Positions 36,315-45,342 of a stretch of 64,000 nt of DNA are shown in pieces. Location: assembly GCF_014203225.1 (NCBI RefSeq), contig NZ_JACHIO010000004.1, positions 1 through 64,000 on the forward strand. Reading direction: 5' to 3'. Under the pieces are notes generated by a model. It was not told the DNA's origin. It was given only the letters and a program-made list of their open reading frames with translations, and did not search any database. The position numbers and the translations under genes were made by a program. Source of the stretch: Granulicella mallensis. GTDB lineage: Bacteria > Acidobacteriota > Terriglobia > Terriglobales > Acidobacteriaceae. Position 1 is the first letter of the stretch, and each line of letters starts with the position of its first letter.

Positions 36315-37736
36315 TTGGCCGTTCCAGTTAGAAACATCAGTGCGCCGGGTTACGGCGACGATCAACCGATCAAAACCGACATGCGCGCTATGAGCGTCGC
36401 AACCTCGCTCTTCTTCATGGTGGGATTCCTCACCTGCCTGAACGACATCATCATCCCGCACCTCAAGAGCATCTTTGCTCTGGGCTACGGCGAGGCCATG
36501 TCGGTGCAGCTCGCCTTCTTCACCTCCTACTTTGTCTTCAGCTACCCCGGTGGGGCGCTCGTCGACAAGTTTGGCTACAAGAAGACCATGGTCGTAGGCC
36601 TGCTGGTCATGGCCTGCGGGGCAGTCGGATTCATCCCCGCAGCCCACTTTGCGCTCTTCCCCATCTTCCTGGCTGCGCTCATCATCCTGGCCGCCGGCAT
36701 GACCATCGTGCAGGTCGCCGTGAACCCCTACGTCACGGTCATCGGCCCGGTAGGCACAGCTTCCAGCCGTCTCAACCTCGCCCAGGCCTTCAACTCCTTC
36801 GGGACCTTCATCGCTCCCCTGTTTGGGTCGGTCCTCATCCTCGGCAACGCACCGGCGATGATCACGCCCGATCGTCTTCGCTCCATGACGGAGGTCGCAA
36901 GACAGGCCTATCGAGCGAGCCAGGCCTCAACCGTGCGCCTGCCCTACATCGGTATCGCTCTCACGCTCGTGCTGCTGGCCCTGGCCCTCGCCGCGATCAA
37001 GCTGAAGACCACCACCGGCGTCTCCCAGCACACCCAGGACTTCCGTCCCGGAGCCTTCGCGGAAGCCCTCTCGCGCCCGGATAGCATCTGGCACCACCCC
37101 TGGCTGCTCTTCGGCGCAGTCGGCATCTTCGTGTACGTAGGTGCGGAAGTCGCCATCGGCAGCCTTCTCGTCAACTACATGGGATTGCCTCAGATAGCCG
37201 GGCTCCGCGAATCCACCGCCGCCTACTTCCTCATGGTCTATTGGGGCGGCGCGATGGTCGGCCGCTTCATCGGTTCCGCGGTCCTGCAGAAGGTGAAGAC
37301 AGGCATCGTGCTGGGCGCTGCCGGCCTCTGTGCCCTGCTGCTCATCGTGATCAGCATCAAGACGACCTACACCTCCGGCCTCTGGATTCAGACCATCGAT
37401 CTTCCGCACTTGCATCGGACCCTCTACATTCCGAAGTCCGTTCCGATGTTCTCGATGCTGGCGATCGGCTTCTGCAACTCGATCATGTTCCCCTCGATCT
37501 TCACGCTGGGCATTCAGGACCTTGGTCCGCTCACCAGCAAGGGCTCGAGCCTGCTGATCGCAGCCATCGTCGGCGGCGCGCTGATTCCGAAGGCAACCGG
37601 CATCCTCGCCGACCACAGCGGCCTGCACCCGGCCTTCATCATCCCTGCGATCTGCTACGTCTACATCGCCTGCTTCGGGCTGGCAGCCATCCGCCGCCCC
37701 GTAGCCTCCAATGGGCTCCTCGTTGATCCCACGTAA
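36315..37736 (+). CDS. Sugar MFS transporter, FucP family
   Basis: A 473-residue transporter with about 12 membrane segments. It resembles FucP-type sugar:proton symporters by FFMVGFLTCLNDIIIPHLKS in the first segment, DKFGYKKTMVVGLL, IVQVAVNPYVTVIGP, and LNLAQAFNSFGTFIAPLFG. The start is TTG 36315, placed 6 nt after AGGAG. A TTG 15 bases earlier lies inside that ribosome site. The substrate is probably a hexose, deoxyhexose or amino sugar. The divergent manA neighbour favours mannose or fructose handling, as inference. A terminator follows. Confidence 0.88.
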   Translation: MAVPVRNISAPGYGDDQPIKTDMRAMSVATSLFFMVGFLTCLNDIIIPHLKSIFALGYGEAMSVQLAFFTSYFVFSYPGGALVDKFGYKKTMVVGLLVMACGAVGFIPAAHFALFPIFLAALIILAAGMTIVQVAVNPYVTVIGPVGTASSRLNLAQAFNSFGTFIAPLFGSVLILGNAPAMITPDRLRSMTEVARQAYRASQASTVRLPYIGIALTLVLLALALAAIKLKTTTGVSQHTQDFRPGAFAEALSRPDSIWHHPWLLFGAVGIFVYVGAEVAIGSLLVNYMGLPQIAGLRESTAAYFLMVYWGGAMVGRFIGSAVLQKVKTGIVLGAAGLCALLLIVISIKTTYTSGLWIQTIDLPHLHRTLYIPKSVPMFSMLAIGFCNSIMFPSIFTLGIQDLGPLTSKGSSLLIAAIVGGALIPKATGILADHSGLHPAFIIPAICYVYIACFGLAAIRRPVASNGLLVDPT

Positions 37737-37795
37737 GACGGGCAGCAGGGATTCAAACTTGCAATGAGTTCAGGCTCCAAAAGGGCCGAGGCTAA

Positions 37796-37824
37796 AACAG
37801 CCCAGGGCATCGCCCTGGGCTGTT
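37796..37824 (+). terminator. Terminator after the sugar MFS gene
   Basis: AACAGCCCAGGGC (37796-37808) pairs perfectly with 37812-37824 over 13 bp with a 3-nt loop. AGCTTTTGCTCTTG follows. A TTTGTCGTTGCTTG-type repeat follows to about 37920. Confidence 0.75.
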
Positions 37825-37937
37825 AGCTTTTGCTCTTGCCGTTGTTTGTCTTTTGTCGTTGCTTGTTTTTCGTCGTCATCCTGAGCGGTACGCGAAGGAT
37901 GACGACGAAAGACAAATCAACCTACCGCCACTCACCC

Positions 37938-38138
37938 TTAAAGCTCAGGATAAAAATCAAAAAACGCATCCAGGCTATGCCGCAACTGGGCCTCGATACT
38001 CTCGCGGCTCCCCTCCAGGATGTGCATCGTCACCTGGGCCTCATTCCCGTTCTTCAGCGCGATGGGAGCAGCCTGCACGCTCTCAATCTCATCGGCGGGC
38101 AGCAGCCGCATTCCGTAAACCAAAACTAAGTCAGCCAT
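37938..38138 (-). CDS. Small conserved-looking protein of unknown function
   Basis: A 66-residue acidic protein, MADLVLVYGMRLLPADEIESV at the start and LRHSLDAFFDFYPEL at the end, with no signal peptide or membrane segment. AGAGG lies just before the ATG. The composition and clean start support a real gene; the family is not recognised. It is divergent from trxB. Confidence 0.55.
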   Translation of the reverse strand: MADLVLVYGMRLLPADEIESVQAAPIALKNGNEAQVTMHILEGSRESIEAQLRHSLDAFFDFYPEL

Positions 38139-38163
38139 AGCCTCTATCGTACGCCGGAAGAAC

Positions 38164-38268
38164 AGAGGGTAGAGGATAGAGTGTAGAGACGCGCCCTTGA
38201 CGATAAGGAAGGCCCGCCACCCACTCCGTCTACACTCTATCCTCTACCCTCTACACTCTGCTTTTCCC
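38164..38268. repeat. 24-bp perfect inverted repeat of CTCTACACTCTA type
   Basis: A purine-rich arm (38164-38187) is the exact complement of a pyrimidine-rich arm (38229-38252). There are 41 nt between, followed by one more CTACACTCTGC unit. It lies in the divergent region upstream of trxB and the 66-residue protein gene. It belongs to the repeat seen at the ends of ftsH and rne. Confidence 0.82.
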
Positions 38269-38306
38269 TCCTGAACCCTTTCCTCTCCCGGTACAATCAA
38301 ACGGAT

Positions 38307-39263
38307 ATGTCAGACCAGATCGAAGTACGCGATACCGTCATTCTTGGCTCCGGCTGCGCCGGACTCACAGCCGCCATTTACGCGGCACGCTCCAACCTGA
38401 AACCGCTTGTCCTCGAAGGCCACGAGCCCGGCGGACAGCTCTCCATCACCACGCTGGTCGAGAACTTTCCCGGCTGGCCCGAGGGCGTGCAGGGTCCCGA
38501 GCTCATCGAGAACATGAAGAAGCAGGCCACCCGCTTCGGCGCCGAGCTGCGCCTGGCCCACCTCACCTCGGTCGACCTGACCACGTCGCCCTTTGAGCTG
38601 ACCGTAGGCAAGGACATCATCAAGACGCGCTCCCTCATCATCGCCTCGGGAGCTTCGGCCCGGTGGCTCGGCCTGCCCAGCGAACAGGCCCTGATCGGCC
38701 ACGGCGTCAGCTCCTGCGCTACCTGCGACGGCTTCTTCGCCTCCGGCAAGGAGATCGCGGTTATCGGCGGCGGCGACTCGGCGATGGAAGAGGCTCTCTT
38801 CCTTACCCGCTTCGCGACCAAGGTCACGATCATCAACCGCAGCGAGAACTTCCGTGCCTCCAGAATCATGCTGGAGCGCGCCATCGCTCATCCCCAGATC
38901 GAGTTCCTGCACAACACGCTGGTGGAAGAGTGCCTCGGCGTCGAAGAGAAGGACCTCAAGGGCCTGAAGCTGGTGAACCGCAAGACCGGCGAGCGCTGGA
39001 CCCTGCCCGTCTCGTTCATGTTCCTCGGCATCGGTCACGTGCCCAATGCGTCGATGTTCAAGGGCCAGATCGACCTCGACGGCGACGGCTACATCGTGAC
39101 CGAACACAACGTCTTCTGCACCAACCAGGGCATCCAGCTGCACGGCGTCTACGCCTGCGGTGACGTGCAGGACCGCCGCTACCGCCAGGCCATCACCGCC
39201 GCCGGAACCGGCTGCATGGCCGCGCTGGAAGTAGAGAAGTACCTGGAAGAGATGGGCCGCTAA
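38307..39263 (+). CDS. trxB: Thioredoxin reductase-like flavoprotein
   Basis: A 318-residue pyridine nucleotide-disulfide oxidoreductase of low-molecular-weight TrxR type, keeping thioredoxin reduced in the cytosol. The FAD site GSGCAGLTAAIYAAR is at about 13-27, and the redox pair is in SSCATCDGFF. The NADPH site is IAVIGGGDSAMEEALFL, and the C-terminal FAD loop GVYACGDVQDRRYRQAITAAGTG is present. The length is normal. Followed by a strong terminator facing rne. Confidence 0.93.
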   Translation: MSDQIEVRDTVILGSGCAGLTAAIYAARSNLKPLVLEGHEPGGQLSITTLVENFPGWPEGVQGPELIENMKKQATRFGAELRLAHLTSVDLTTSPFELTVGKDIIKTRSLIIASGASARWLGLPSEQALIGHGVSSCATCDGFFASGKEIAVIGGGDSAMEEALFLTRFATKVTIINRSENFRASRIMLERAIAHPQIEFLHNTLVEECLGVEEKDLKGLKLVNRKTGERWTLPVSFMFLGIGHVPNASMFKGQIDLDGDGYIVTEHNVFCTNQGIQLHGVYACGDVQDRRYRQAITAAGTGCMAALEVEKYLEEMGR

Positions 39264-39284
39264 AACCTCAGCATCACTCTCCCA

Positions 39285-39318
39285 AGAAAAGCGGCGACCC
39301 TGGGGTCGCCGCTTTTCT
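39285..39318. terminator. Bidirectional terminator between trxB and rne
   Basis: A 16-bp perfect stem (39285-39300 with 39303-39318) with a 2-nt loop and A/T-rich flanks. Confidence 0.87.
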
Positions 39319-39355
39319 CTACGCTCTACACTCTATCCTCTGCACTCTGCTTCTA
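39316..39355. repeat. CTCTACACTCTA pyrimidine-rich repeat at the rne stop
   Basis: Read with rne it starts at the TAG stop codon as TAGAAGCAGAGTGCAGAG and continues into the terminator. It is nearly identical to the sequence after ftsH (17926-17965). Confidence 0.78.
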
Positions 39356-42300
39356 GTGGATGTCGAACTGCTCCGGATGCAGGCTCGGATCGCTCTTCAC
39401 CAGGATCGTCTTGCCCGACATCTCTTCCATCTCCTGCAGCCACTTGCCGCTGCCCGACTTCAACTGCTTCACGACCTCCGGGTTCACGCGCAGCATGATG
39501 TCGCCCTTGTCGAGATGCTTGTGCATCTTCCGCATCTCGATATAGATGTCGTTGCACACCGTGATCGGCGACTTCACCATACCCGTGCCCGCGCAGATGT
39601 TGCAGGTCGTGGAGAGCGTACGCTCCAGTGACTGCTTCACACGCTTGCGAGTGATCGCGACGAGGCCGAAGTCGTTGAACTGCAGCACCTTCGACGGTGC
39701 GCGGTCCTTCTTCAACTCCTCTTCAAGCGCAGCCATCACCTTGTGACGATTCTTGCGCTCATCCATGTCGATGAAGTCGATGATGATGATGCCGCCCAGA
39801 TCGCGCAGACGAATCTGGCGAACGATCTCGGGGATCGCATCGAGGTTCGTCTTGACGATCGTGTCTTCCAGCCGTGCCGTCTTGCCGACGTACTTGCCAG
39901 TGTTGATGTCGATCGCGACCAGCGCCTCGGTCTGGTTGATCACGATCGATCCGCCGGACTTGAGCCACACCTTCGAGCGCAGCGCCTTGTTGATCTCCTC
40001 GGTGATGCCGAACTGCTCGAACAGCGGCGTCTCCTTCGTGTAGAGCTTCACACGCCGGATCAGGCTCGGCTGGAAGCGCTGCAGGAAGCGCAGCACGCGC
40101 TCGTACTCGGTCTCGGTATCCACCCAGATCGCGGAGAAGTTGTCCGTCACCTGGTCGCGCAGGATGCGCTCGACGAGGTTGAGATCGTGGTAGATCAGGG
40201 CCGGGCTCTTCGACGACTCCGACCGCTGCTTGATGTCCGCCCACAGGTTCAGCAGGAAGCGAAGATCGCTGCGCAGCTCCTCTTCGCTCGCGCCGGACGC
40301 CGCCGTGCGTACGATGAAGCCGCCGCTCGCGTCGCCCTTCTCCGAGAGCAGAATCTCCTTCAACCGGCGGCGTTCGCCGTCAGAGTCGATCTTGCGCGAG
40401 ACGCCGACATGGTTGACCGTCGGCATGAACACCAGGAACCGGCCCGGAAGCGCGATGTGCGACGTAATGCGCGCGCCCTTCTTCGCGATCGGCTCCTTGG
40501 CAATCTGCACCAGGACTTCCTGGCCGGGCTTCAGCAGGTCGCTGATCGCGGGCAGGTCTGTGGCTTGCACCGAGTGCCGGCCCGGACGTCCGCCGGGACG
40601 CGAATTCGCCATGCCGCGCTTGTCGCGCGAACCACGGTCTCCGCTGCGGTCCCCACGTCCGCCGCGACGGCCATCGCGACGTCCACGCCGCTCGCCCTCA
40701 CGCTGCGCCGGTCGTGCTTCACCCTCTTCGCCAGAGGCAACAGCCTCCTCGCCAATAGGAGAGTCCTCAAACGCATCCGCCTCAGCGAACTCTTCCTCTT
40801 CGGCTTCGCTCACATCGCTGCCGGAGATCTCATCGTCCGACTCGAACTCGTCCTCTTCAATCTCTTCTTCGTCGATGTCGAAGTCGTCATCCTCGTCGTC
40901 CAACTCTATCGGCTCAGGACGCGTGATCTGGTCGATCGACATCTCGCGCAACATGGTCCCGAGATCGGCTGCGCCTTCCAGCGTCTCCTCTTCCATGTCG
41001 TCTTCAAAGGCTCCGGCATGGACGTGCGGAAGATCGCTGTCCTCGTCGTCCAGCAGTTCTTCTTCGAGCTCTCCGTCTCCGGGAGCGAAGATCTGCGCCC
41101 CCTCATGGGGGACCGGCGTCGTCTCAGCCTGTGCCAAATGCACCGACTGTACGGCCTGCTCATGCTCAATGGGGGCTGCCAGGTTCTCCGTATCCTGTGG
41201 AGCAACCTCAGCCAGAGGAGTCTCCGAGATCATCTCGCCGGTTGGCTGAATCGTCGTGAACTCGTGGACCGGAGCGCCTTCGGCTTCCTCCGGAAGAGCC
41301 TCAACCGATTCAGGCGCGCTCTGGCGGAACTCGCTCGGGCTGACAGGATCGACACGGTAAGTCACCGAGGCATCCTCACCCGGCTCGTATTCAACGGTGG
41401 TCTCGTGGAACTCTTCGACCGTCTCGTGCAGCTCTTCCACCGCTTCGAGCACAGGCGCGTTCTCTGCCTCTGCTTCCAGGGGAGCAACATCGGTCTGGGG
41501 CTCATAAACAGGCTCCAGAGCCTCTGCCGCTTCGATCTCCTGCTGGTACTGCTGAACTTCAAAGGCCTGTGTCTCATAGGCCGGAGCGTCGTCGCTGAAT
41601 GGCATAGCGTTCGCTTCAGGCTCATGCTGCGAGGTCACCGCAGGCAGCACAGCTTCGGCCGGATCAAGCTCCCGGCGTGGGCTCTCCGAGTGAACCTCGT
41701 TACGGCTACCCTGGCGCTGCTGATCGCGATCGCGACGGCGATCACGGCCATTGCCGCCCTCCCGTCCGCCACGATCCTCGCGCGCAAAAGAACCCTCGTT
41801 GCGCGGCTCTGCACTGCGGTCACGATGCCGCGAAAGCGTCTCGCCCGGCAGGGTCGCTCCGCCGTCCCAGCCCAACAAAGGAACAACTTCGGTAGAAGGT
41901 TTCGGAATAATAACGTTCGGCGCTAAGCTCGAGGAACTGTGCGAGGCTGAAGCATCGGCATCCTCGCCGCGACGGTACTTCGACAACGACTCGCCCGGCA
42001 GGATGATCGGTTCGATCGGTGCGCTGGCCTCGAAGCCATCCTCTTCGCGAGAGCCGCTACGGTCGCCGCGCGGAGCGAAGCGTTCGCGTACCGAGTCATG
42101 GCGTCCGCCACGATCTTCGCCACGGCCACGACGCTCACGGCCACCGCTGCGCTCTTCACGAGGCACAACCTCTTCCGGAGCCGCCTCTGCCTGAAACTCA
42201 GGCTCGGGAGCCTCGGTCGAAACGGCTTCTCCATTGTCATTGGAGCGCGCCAGACCACGCTGATCGTCATTCCCGCCACGGCCGCGACGGCGGCCACGGC

Positions 42301-42886
42301 GACCACGCCAGCGGCGGCTGCCGTCAGCTCCGGGAGCACCTTCGCCGATTTCATCGGTATCGCTCTCACGCGGAGCAGCGGCAAAGACTTCGTCCTGCGG
42401 CGCCAACTCTGCCGGGACAGCAGGAGCCTCGCGGCCATCACGACGCCCACGATCGCCCTTATTACGGTCACCACGCTCATTGCGGTTGCCACGCTCACGG
42501 CGGCCTTCACCCTCAGCGCGGACCGGAGCCTCGGCAGCGGCTTCGGGAGAAGCCTCGGTGCCCTCTTCGTCACGGCGGCCGCGCCCACGGCCTTCGCCGC
42601 GTTTTTCGCCACGGGCCGAGCGGCTATCGGCGGATTCAAAATCCGCTGAGTCGCCAGCCTCTTCCATGAAGTCGGTGATGTACAGGAACGCGTCGCGCTC
42701 CAGGCCGATGTCCACAAAGCTGGACTGCATGCCCGGCAAAACGCGGGTGACGCGGCCGTTATAGATCGAACCGGCGAGCGTGTATTCATTCTCACGCTCG
42801 TAGTAGATTTCCGTGAGTTCGTCTTTTTCGACGATGGCGAGCCGCGTCTCGTGCGGCGTGCTTGAGATGTAAATTTCCTTCGACAT
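39353..42886 (-). CDS. rne: Ribonuclease E/G with a giant insertion inside the S1 domain
   Basis: A 1177-residue endoribonuclease for mRNA decay and rRNA maturation. Residues 1-76 are the start of the family (MSKEIYISSTPHETRLAIVE) and the first strands of the S1 domain (GSIYNGRVTRVLPG...ERDAFLYITDFM). Residues 77-780 are low complexity: Arg/Gly-rich (91-400), strongly acidic (about 430-725), Arg-rich again (726-770). The S1 domain then resumes (ISDLLKPGQEVLVQI). The catalytic half follows, with AIDINTGKYVG and IIIDFIDMDERKNR carrying the metal-binding Asp. TTCNICAGTG is the zinc-link CxxC. There is no long C-terminal scaffold. ATG 42886 is preferred over TTG 42916. It lies downstream of mreD-mrdA-rodA, a common place for this gene. 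Confidence 0.93.
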   Translation of the reverse strand: MSKEIYISSTPHETRLAIVEKDELTEIYYERENEYTLAGSIYNGRVTRVLPGMQSSFVDIGLERDAFLYITDFMEEAGDSADFESADSRSARGEKRGEGRGRGRRDEEGTEASPEAAAEAPVRAEGEGRRERGNRNERGDRNKGDRGRRDGREAPAVPAELAPQDEVFAAAPRESDTDEIGEGAPGADGSRRWRGRRGRRRGRGGNDDQRGLARSNDNGEAVSTEAPEPEFQAEAAPEEVVPREERSGGRERRGRGEDRGGRHDSVRERFAPRGDRSGSREEDGFEASAPIEPIILPGESLSKYRRGEDADASASHSSSSLAPNVIIPKPSTEVVPLLGWDGGATLPGETLSRHRDRSAEPRNEGSFAREDRGGREGGNGRDRRRDRDQQRQGSRNEVHSESPRRELDPAEAVLPAVTSQHEPEANAMPFSDDAPAYETQAFEVQQYQQEIEAAEALEPVYEPQTDVAPLEAEAENAPVLEAVEELHETVEEFHETTVEYEPGEDASVTYRVDPVSPSEFRQSAPESVEALPEEAEGAPVHEFTTIQPTGEMISETPLAEVAPQDTENLAAPIEHEQAVQSVHLAQAETTPVPHEGAQIFAPGDGELEEELLDDEDSDLPHVHAGAFEDDMEEETLEGAADLGTMLREMSIDQITRPEPIELDDEDDDFDIDEEEIEEDEFESDDEISGSDVSEAEEEEFAEADAFEDSPIGEEAVASGEEGEARPAQREGERRGRRDGRRGGRGDRSGDRGSRDKRGMANSRPGGRPGRHSVQATDLPAISDLLKPGQEVLVQIAKEPIAKKGARITSHIALPGRFLVFMPTVNHVGVSRKIDSDGERRRLKEILLSEKGDASGGFIVRTAASGASEEELRSDLRFLLNLWADIKQRSESSKSPALIYHDLNLVERILRDQVTDNFSAIWVDTETEYERVLRFLQRFQPSLIRRVKLYTKETPLFEQFGITEEINKALRSKVWLKSGGSIVINQTEALVAIDINTGKYVGKTARLEDTIVKTNLDAIPEIVRQIRLRDLGGIIIIDFIDMDERKNRHKVMAALEEELKKDRAPSKVLQFNDFGLVAITRKRVKQSLERTLSTTCNICAGTGMVKSPITVCNDIYIEMRKMHKHLDKGDIMLRVNPEVVKQLKSGSGKWLQEMEEMSGKTILVKSDPSLHPEQFDIH

Positions 42887-43468
42887 TGCTCTGCTTTCTG
42901 CCCGTCCCCGGCTCAAAGGCCGTGGATCAGGCTGGCAGAACAGGCGAAGATCGCGCCAAAGAAAACTAAGCTTAAAACAAGTTCGATGCTTAGTTGACTG
43001 TGGCAGCCTCCCTGGATGCGGACGGGAACTGAGCTGCGGAGACTGGGTCGAACTTCCGGAGGCTGCACGCTACGCGGGCACGCCCCCCAGCCTGCGGATA
43101 GCTGCGCAAAAAGCGCAACCGCTGGCTGGTGCCGAGAGAGGATTGTTCCAGTATTAGACCGCGTGCCTCGGGCCGAACAGAACTGCCCTGAAGCAAATCG
43201 CTGCAAACGGAGTTTGTGACCAACACAGCCTCGATCCGAGGCGGGGTCGTTAACCGTCCGTTTACATTCATTCTCAAAACCTGTCCGGCCATCGGAAGCT
43301 GATCCGTGCCTGGCCGGCCTTCTAAAAATCTTGGTGTGGCCGCTGCGCCGGGGAATAAGTCGCATCCGTGCAGCGGTTCTATACCCGCCCAGCCCTGTGG
43401 CTGAACGTCTTCCTTTAGTATGCACCAAAGTGGGGCAACGTGCGCCCGCGCTTGCCGCTTTCGGACTA
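42887..43468. other. About 580 bp without a convincing gene, probable rne leader
   Basis: This stretch upstream of rne has only weak frames with no family likeness. It is not made of the repeats found elsewhere. It may be a long 5' leader. In enterobacteria the rne leader mediates autoregulation; whether that applies here is inference. No tRNA or known small RNA was recognised. Confidence 0.4.
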
Positions 43469-43723
43469 GGTAGTGTCTGACGAATCGGAGCTACCGACTT
43501 TTGTCCTTGTGGCTGCTTTTTGTTGTCGCCTTTGCCCCGCCAATTGCCTTTGCTTTGAAGGGGCGGGACTTCAGTCCCGCCATCTACTGTTGTTCGTGTG
43601 GCTTTAGCCACGGAGGGAATGCTCGCTTGGCAAAGAGCCTCTCCACGGCTAAAGCCCGAACCTACCTCAGAAGCAAAAAAACAACGACAAAAGCCGGCAG
43701 CTCCGATTCGTCAGACACTACCT
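43469..43723. mobile_element. 255-bp MITE-like element with 41-bp terminal inverted repeats
   Basis: The ends (43469-43509 and, inverted, about 43683-43723) match over about 41 bp with three or four differences. A perfect 22-bp core beginning TAGTGTCTGACGAATCGG (43471-43492) has its complement at 43699-43720. The interior carries the GGCGGGACTTCAGTCCCGCC hairpin and a GGCTTTAGCC/GGCTAAAGCC pair. No transposase and no clear target duplication are seen. Confidence 0.75.
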
Positions 43724-43805
43724 AAACCCTGCCTGTTCAATGGTTCAGCCGCGGATCAACCTCAACCTGCAAAGGTATGCGGTTGTCGTTGCTTGTTTTT
43801 CGTCG

Positions 43806-44909
43806 TTAGTTCACAAACCGCCGCATCCGGATATTCATCACGATCCCCAGCGCCAGGAACGTAAAGATAATCGACGACCCGCCATAGCTCATCAACGGCA
43901 GCGGAATCCCGGTCACCGGCATGAACCCGACGCACATCCCGATATTGATCCCAACCTGGAAGAGCGTCACCGCCATCACCCCCATGATGATGAGCGTCCC
44001 CGGCGGATCGGGCGCCGTCTGGGCGTTCTGAATCAGCCTCACAAGAATGAGGAAGTACAGCAGCAGCACGCCGATCGCGCCGATAAACCCATGCTCCTCG
44101 CAAAAAGCCGCAAAGATAAAGTCCGTATAAGGAATCGGCAGGAAGTCGCCCTGGGTCTGCGTTCCCTTGTTGGTTCCCTTGCCCCATATCCCGCCCGATC
44201 CAACAGCAATCAGCGACTGGCGAACCTGGTAGCCAGAGCCCTTCGGATCGCTGTCCGGATTGATAAACGCGGTAACACGCGCCCGCTGGTACGGCTTCAG
44301 CAGCTTGCCCGTGCTCCAGCCGATACCGCCCACCAGCAGAACCCCCAGCACCAGGATCGCCGCATGTTTCAGGCGGATTCCCCCCAGGAAGAGTCCCGCC
44401 ACCAGGATCGGGATATAGGTCAGCGACGTTCCAAGGTCCGGCTGCTTCAAAACCATGAACAGCGGAAAGCCGATCAGCAGGAAGGCCTTGCCGATATCTC
44501 CCCAGCGCAGAGATCGTCCCTCCCCCACACGCTCCCAGAAGAATCGCGCCATGGCGAGGATAAGTACCAGCTTGACCCACTCCGACGGCTGAAAGTGAAC
44601 GCCGCCGCCGAGGTTGATCCATCGCCGCCCGCCCAGCACCTTCTGCCCGACCAATCGGACCGCCACCAGCGAGAAAACACCGACTCCGTAGGCCCAATAC
44701 GCAATATCGAGCAGCCGATGGTAATCGACCAGCGAGATGGCGAACATCAGAACGAGGCCGGTCGCCAGGAAGAGGATCTGCTTCTGCTGAAAGCCATGAA
44801 ACTTGGTCATCGCGGTCGCCGACCGGATTTCGAGCACACTGATAACCGAGAGCACGAGCACAAAGCCCAGCAGCACCCAGTCGAAGTCACGGAATCGCGC
44901 GCGAATCAT
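43806..44909 (-). CDS. rodA: Rod-shape SEDS peptidoglycan glycosyltransferase RodA
   Basis: A 367-residue polytopic protein of the SEDS family that polymerises glycan strands from lipid II during elongation, paired with PBP2. About ten membrane segments are visible. Signature blocks are GGRRWINLGGGVHFQPSEWVKL, LKQPDLGTSLTYIPI, and LPIPYTDFIFAAFCEEHGFIGA, which holds the functionally essential Asp. GIPLPLMSYGGSSIIFTF is near the C-terminus. The C-terminus is basic (IRMRRFVN). It lies in an mreD-mrdA-rodA order but is separated from mrdA by 433 bp. Confidence 0.94.
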   Translation of the reverse strand: MIRARFRDFDWVLLGFVLVLSVISVLEIRSATAMTKFHGFQQKQILFLATGLVLMFAISLVDYHRLLDIAYWAYGVGVFSLVAVRLVGQKVLGGRRWINLGGGVHFQPSEWVKLVLILAMARFFWERVGEGRSLRWGDIGKAFLLIGFPLFMVLKQPDLGTSLTYIPILVAGLFLGGIRLKHAAILVLGVLLVGGIGWSTGKLLKPYQRARVTAFINPDSDPKGSGYQVRQSLIAVGSGGIWGKGTNKGTQTQGDFLPIPYTDFIFAAFCEEHGFIGAIGVLLLYFLILVRLIQNAQTAPDPPGTLIIMGVMAVTLFQVGINIGMCVGFMPVTGIPLPLMSYGGSSIIFTFLALGIVMNIRMRRFVN

Positions 44910-45342
44910 TCACGTTCAAGTGTAGCGGCAGTGACGGGGTTGCTTGTTGCATGGTTAGTGTCATGCCGCTTATCTATCTTCGGTCGCTACAAAACGAGCG
45001 CAAAACCGGAGAAGTAGCCCGACAACCGGGTGCTCGGGCACCCCATTCGTGCGCATTCTTTGCGCATGAGTGGGCAGCCCCAGAACTCAGGGGCCTCCCA
45101 AAGATTTGCGTCGAGTCGCGAGATACGAGCGATGAGATACGCGTCATCCCTCACCTCTCGCGACTCGCCTCTCGCCTCTCGCCTCTCGCACCTCGACGCC
45201 AGAACTCAGATGACGCTGCGCCCTTGCAGCCCAAGGGCCGTCCGATTAAAGCTCACTTGGATCAATAGAGCGCGCCTCGATAAATCACACTTTCAACTCC
45301 ACATGGAATCCCCACCGAACCGTCATCTCCGTGGAGAGCCTT
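44910..45342. repeat. Non-coding gap rodA-mrdA with CTCTCGC repeats and a 12-bp inverted repeat
   Basis: No gene is seen. CGAGTCGCGAGA (45112-45123) pairs perfectly with 45156-45167. From 45154 to 45195 there is a CGCCTCT-type tandem (CTCTCGC units). The rest is unremarkable. Confidence 0.55.

Noticed and set aside
39743..41926. Open frame of 727 codons on the + strand
   Set aside because: It is antisense to the low-complexity insert and catalytic part of rne; the composition is a reflection of that gene.
42913..43611. Open frame of 232 codons on the - strand upstream of rne
   Set aside because: It crosses the inverted end of the MITE-like element and has no family likeness or ribosome site; better read as leader plus repeat.
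43740..45017. Open frame of 425 codons on the + strand
   Set aside because: Antisense to rodA, whose SEDS motifs are clear; the product is polar and repetitive.
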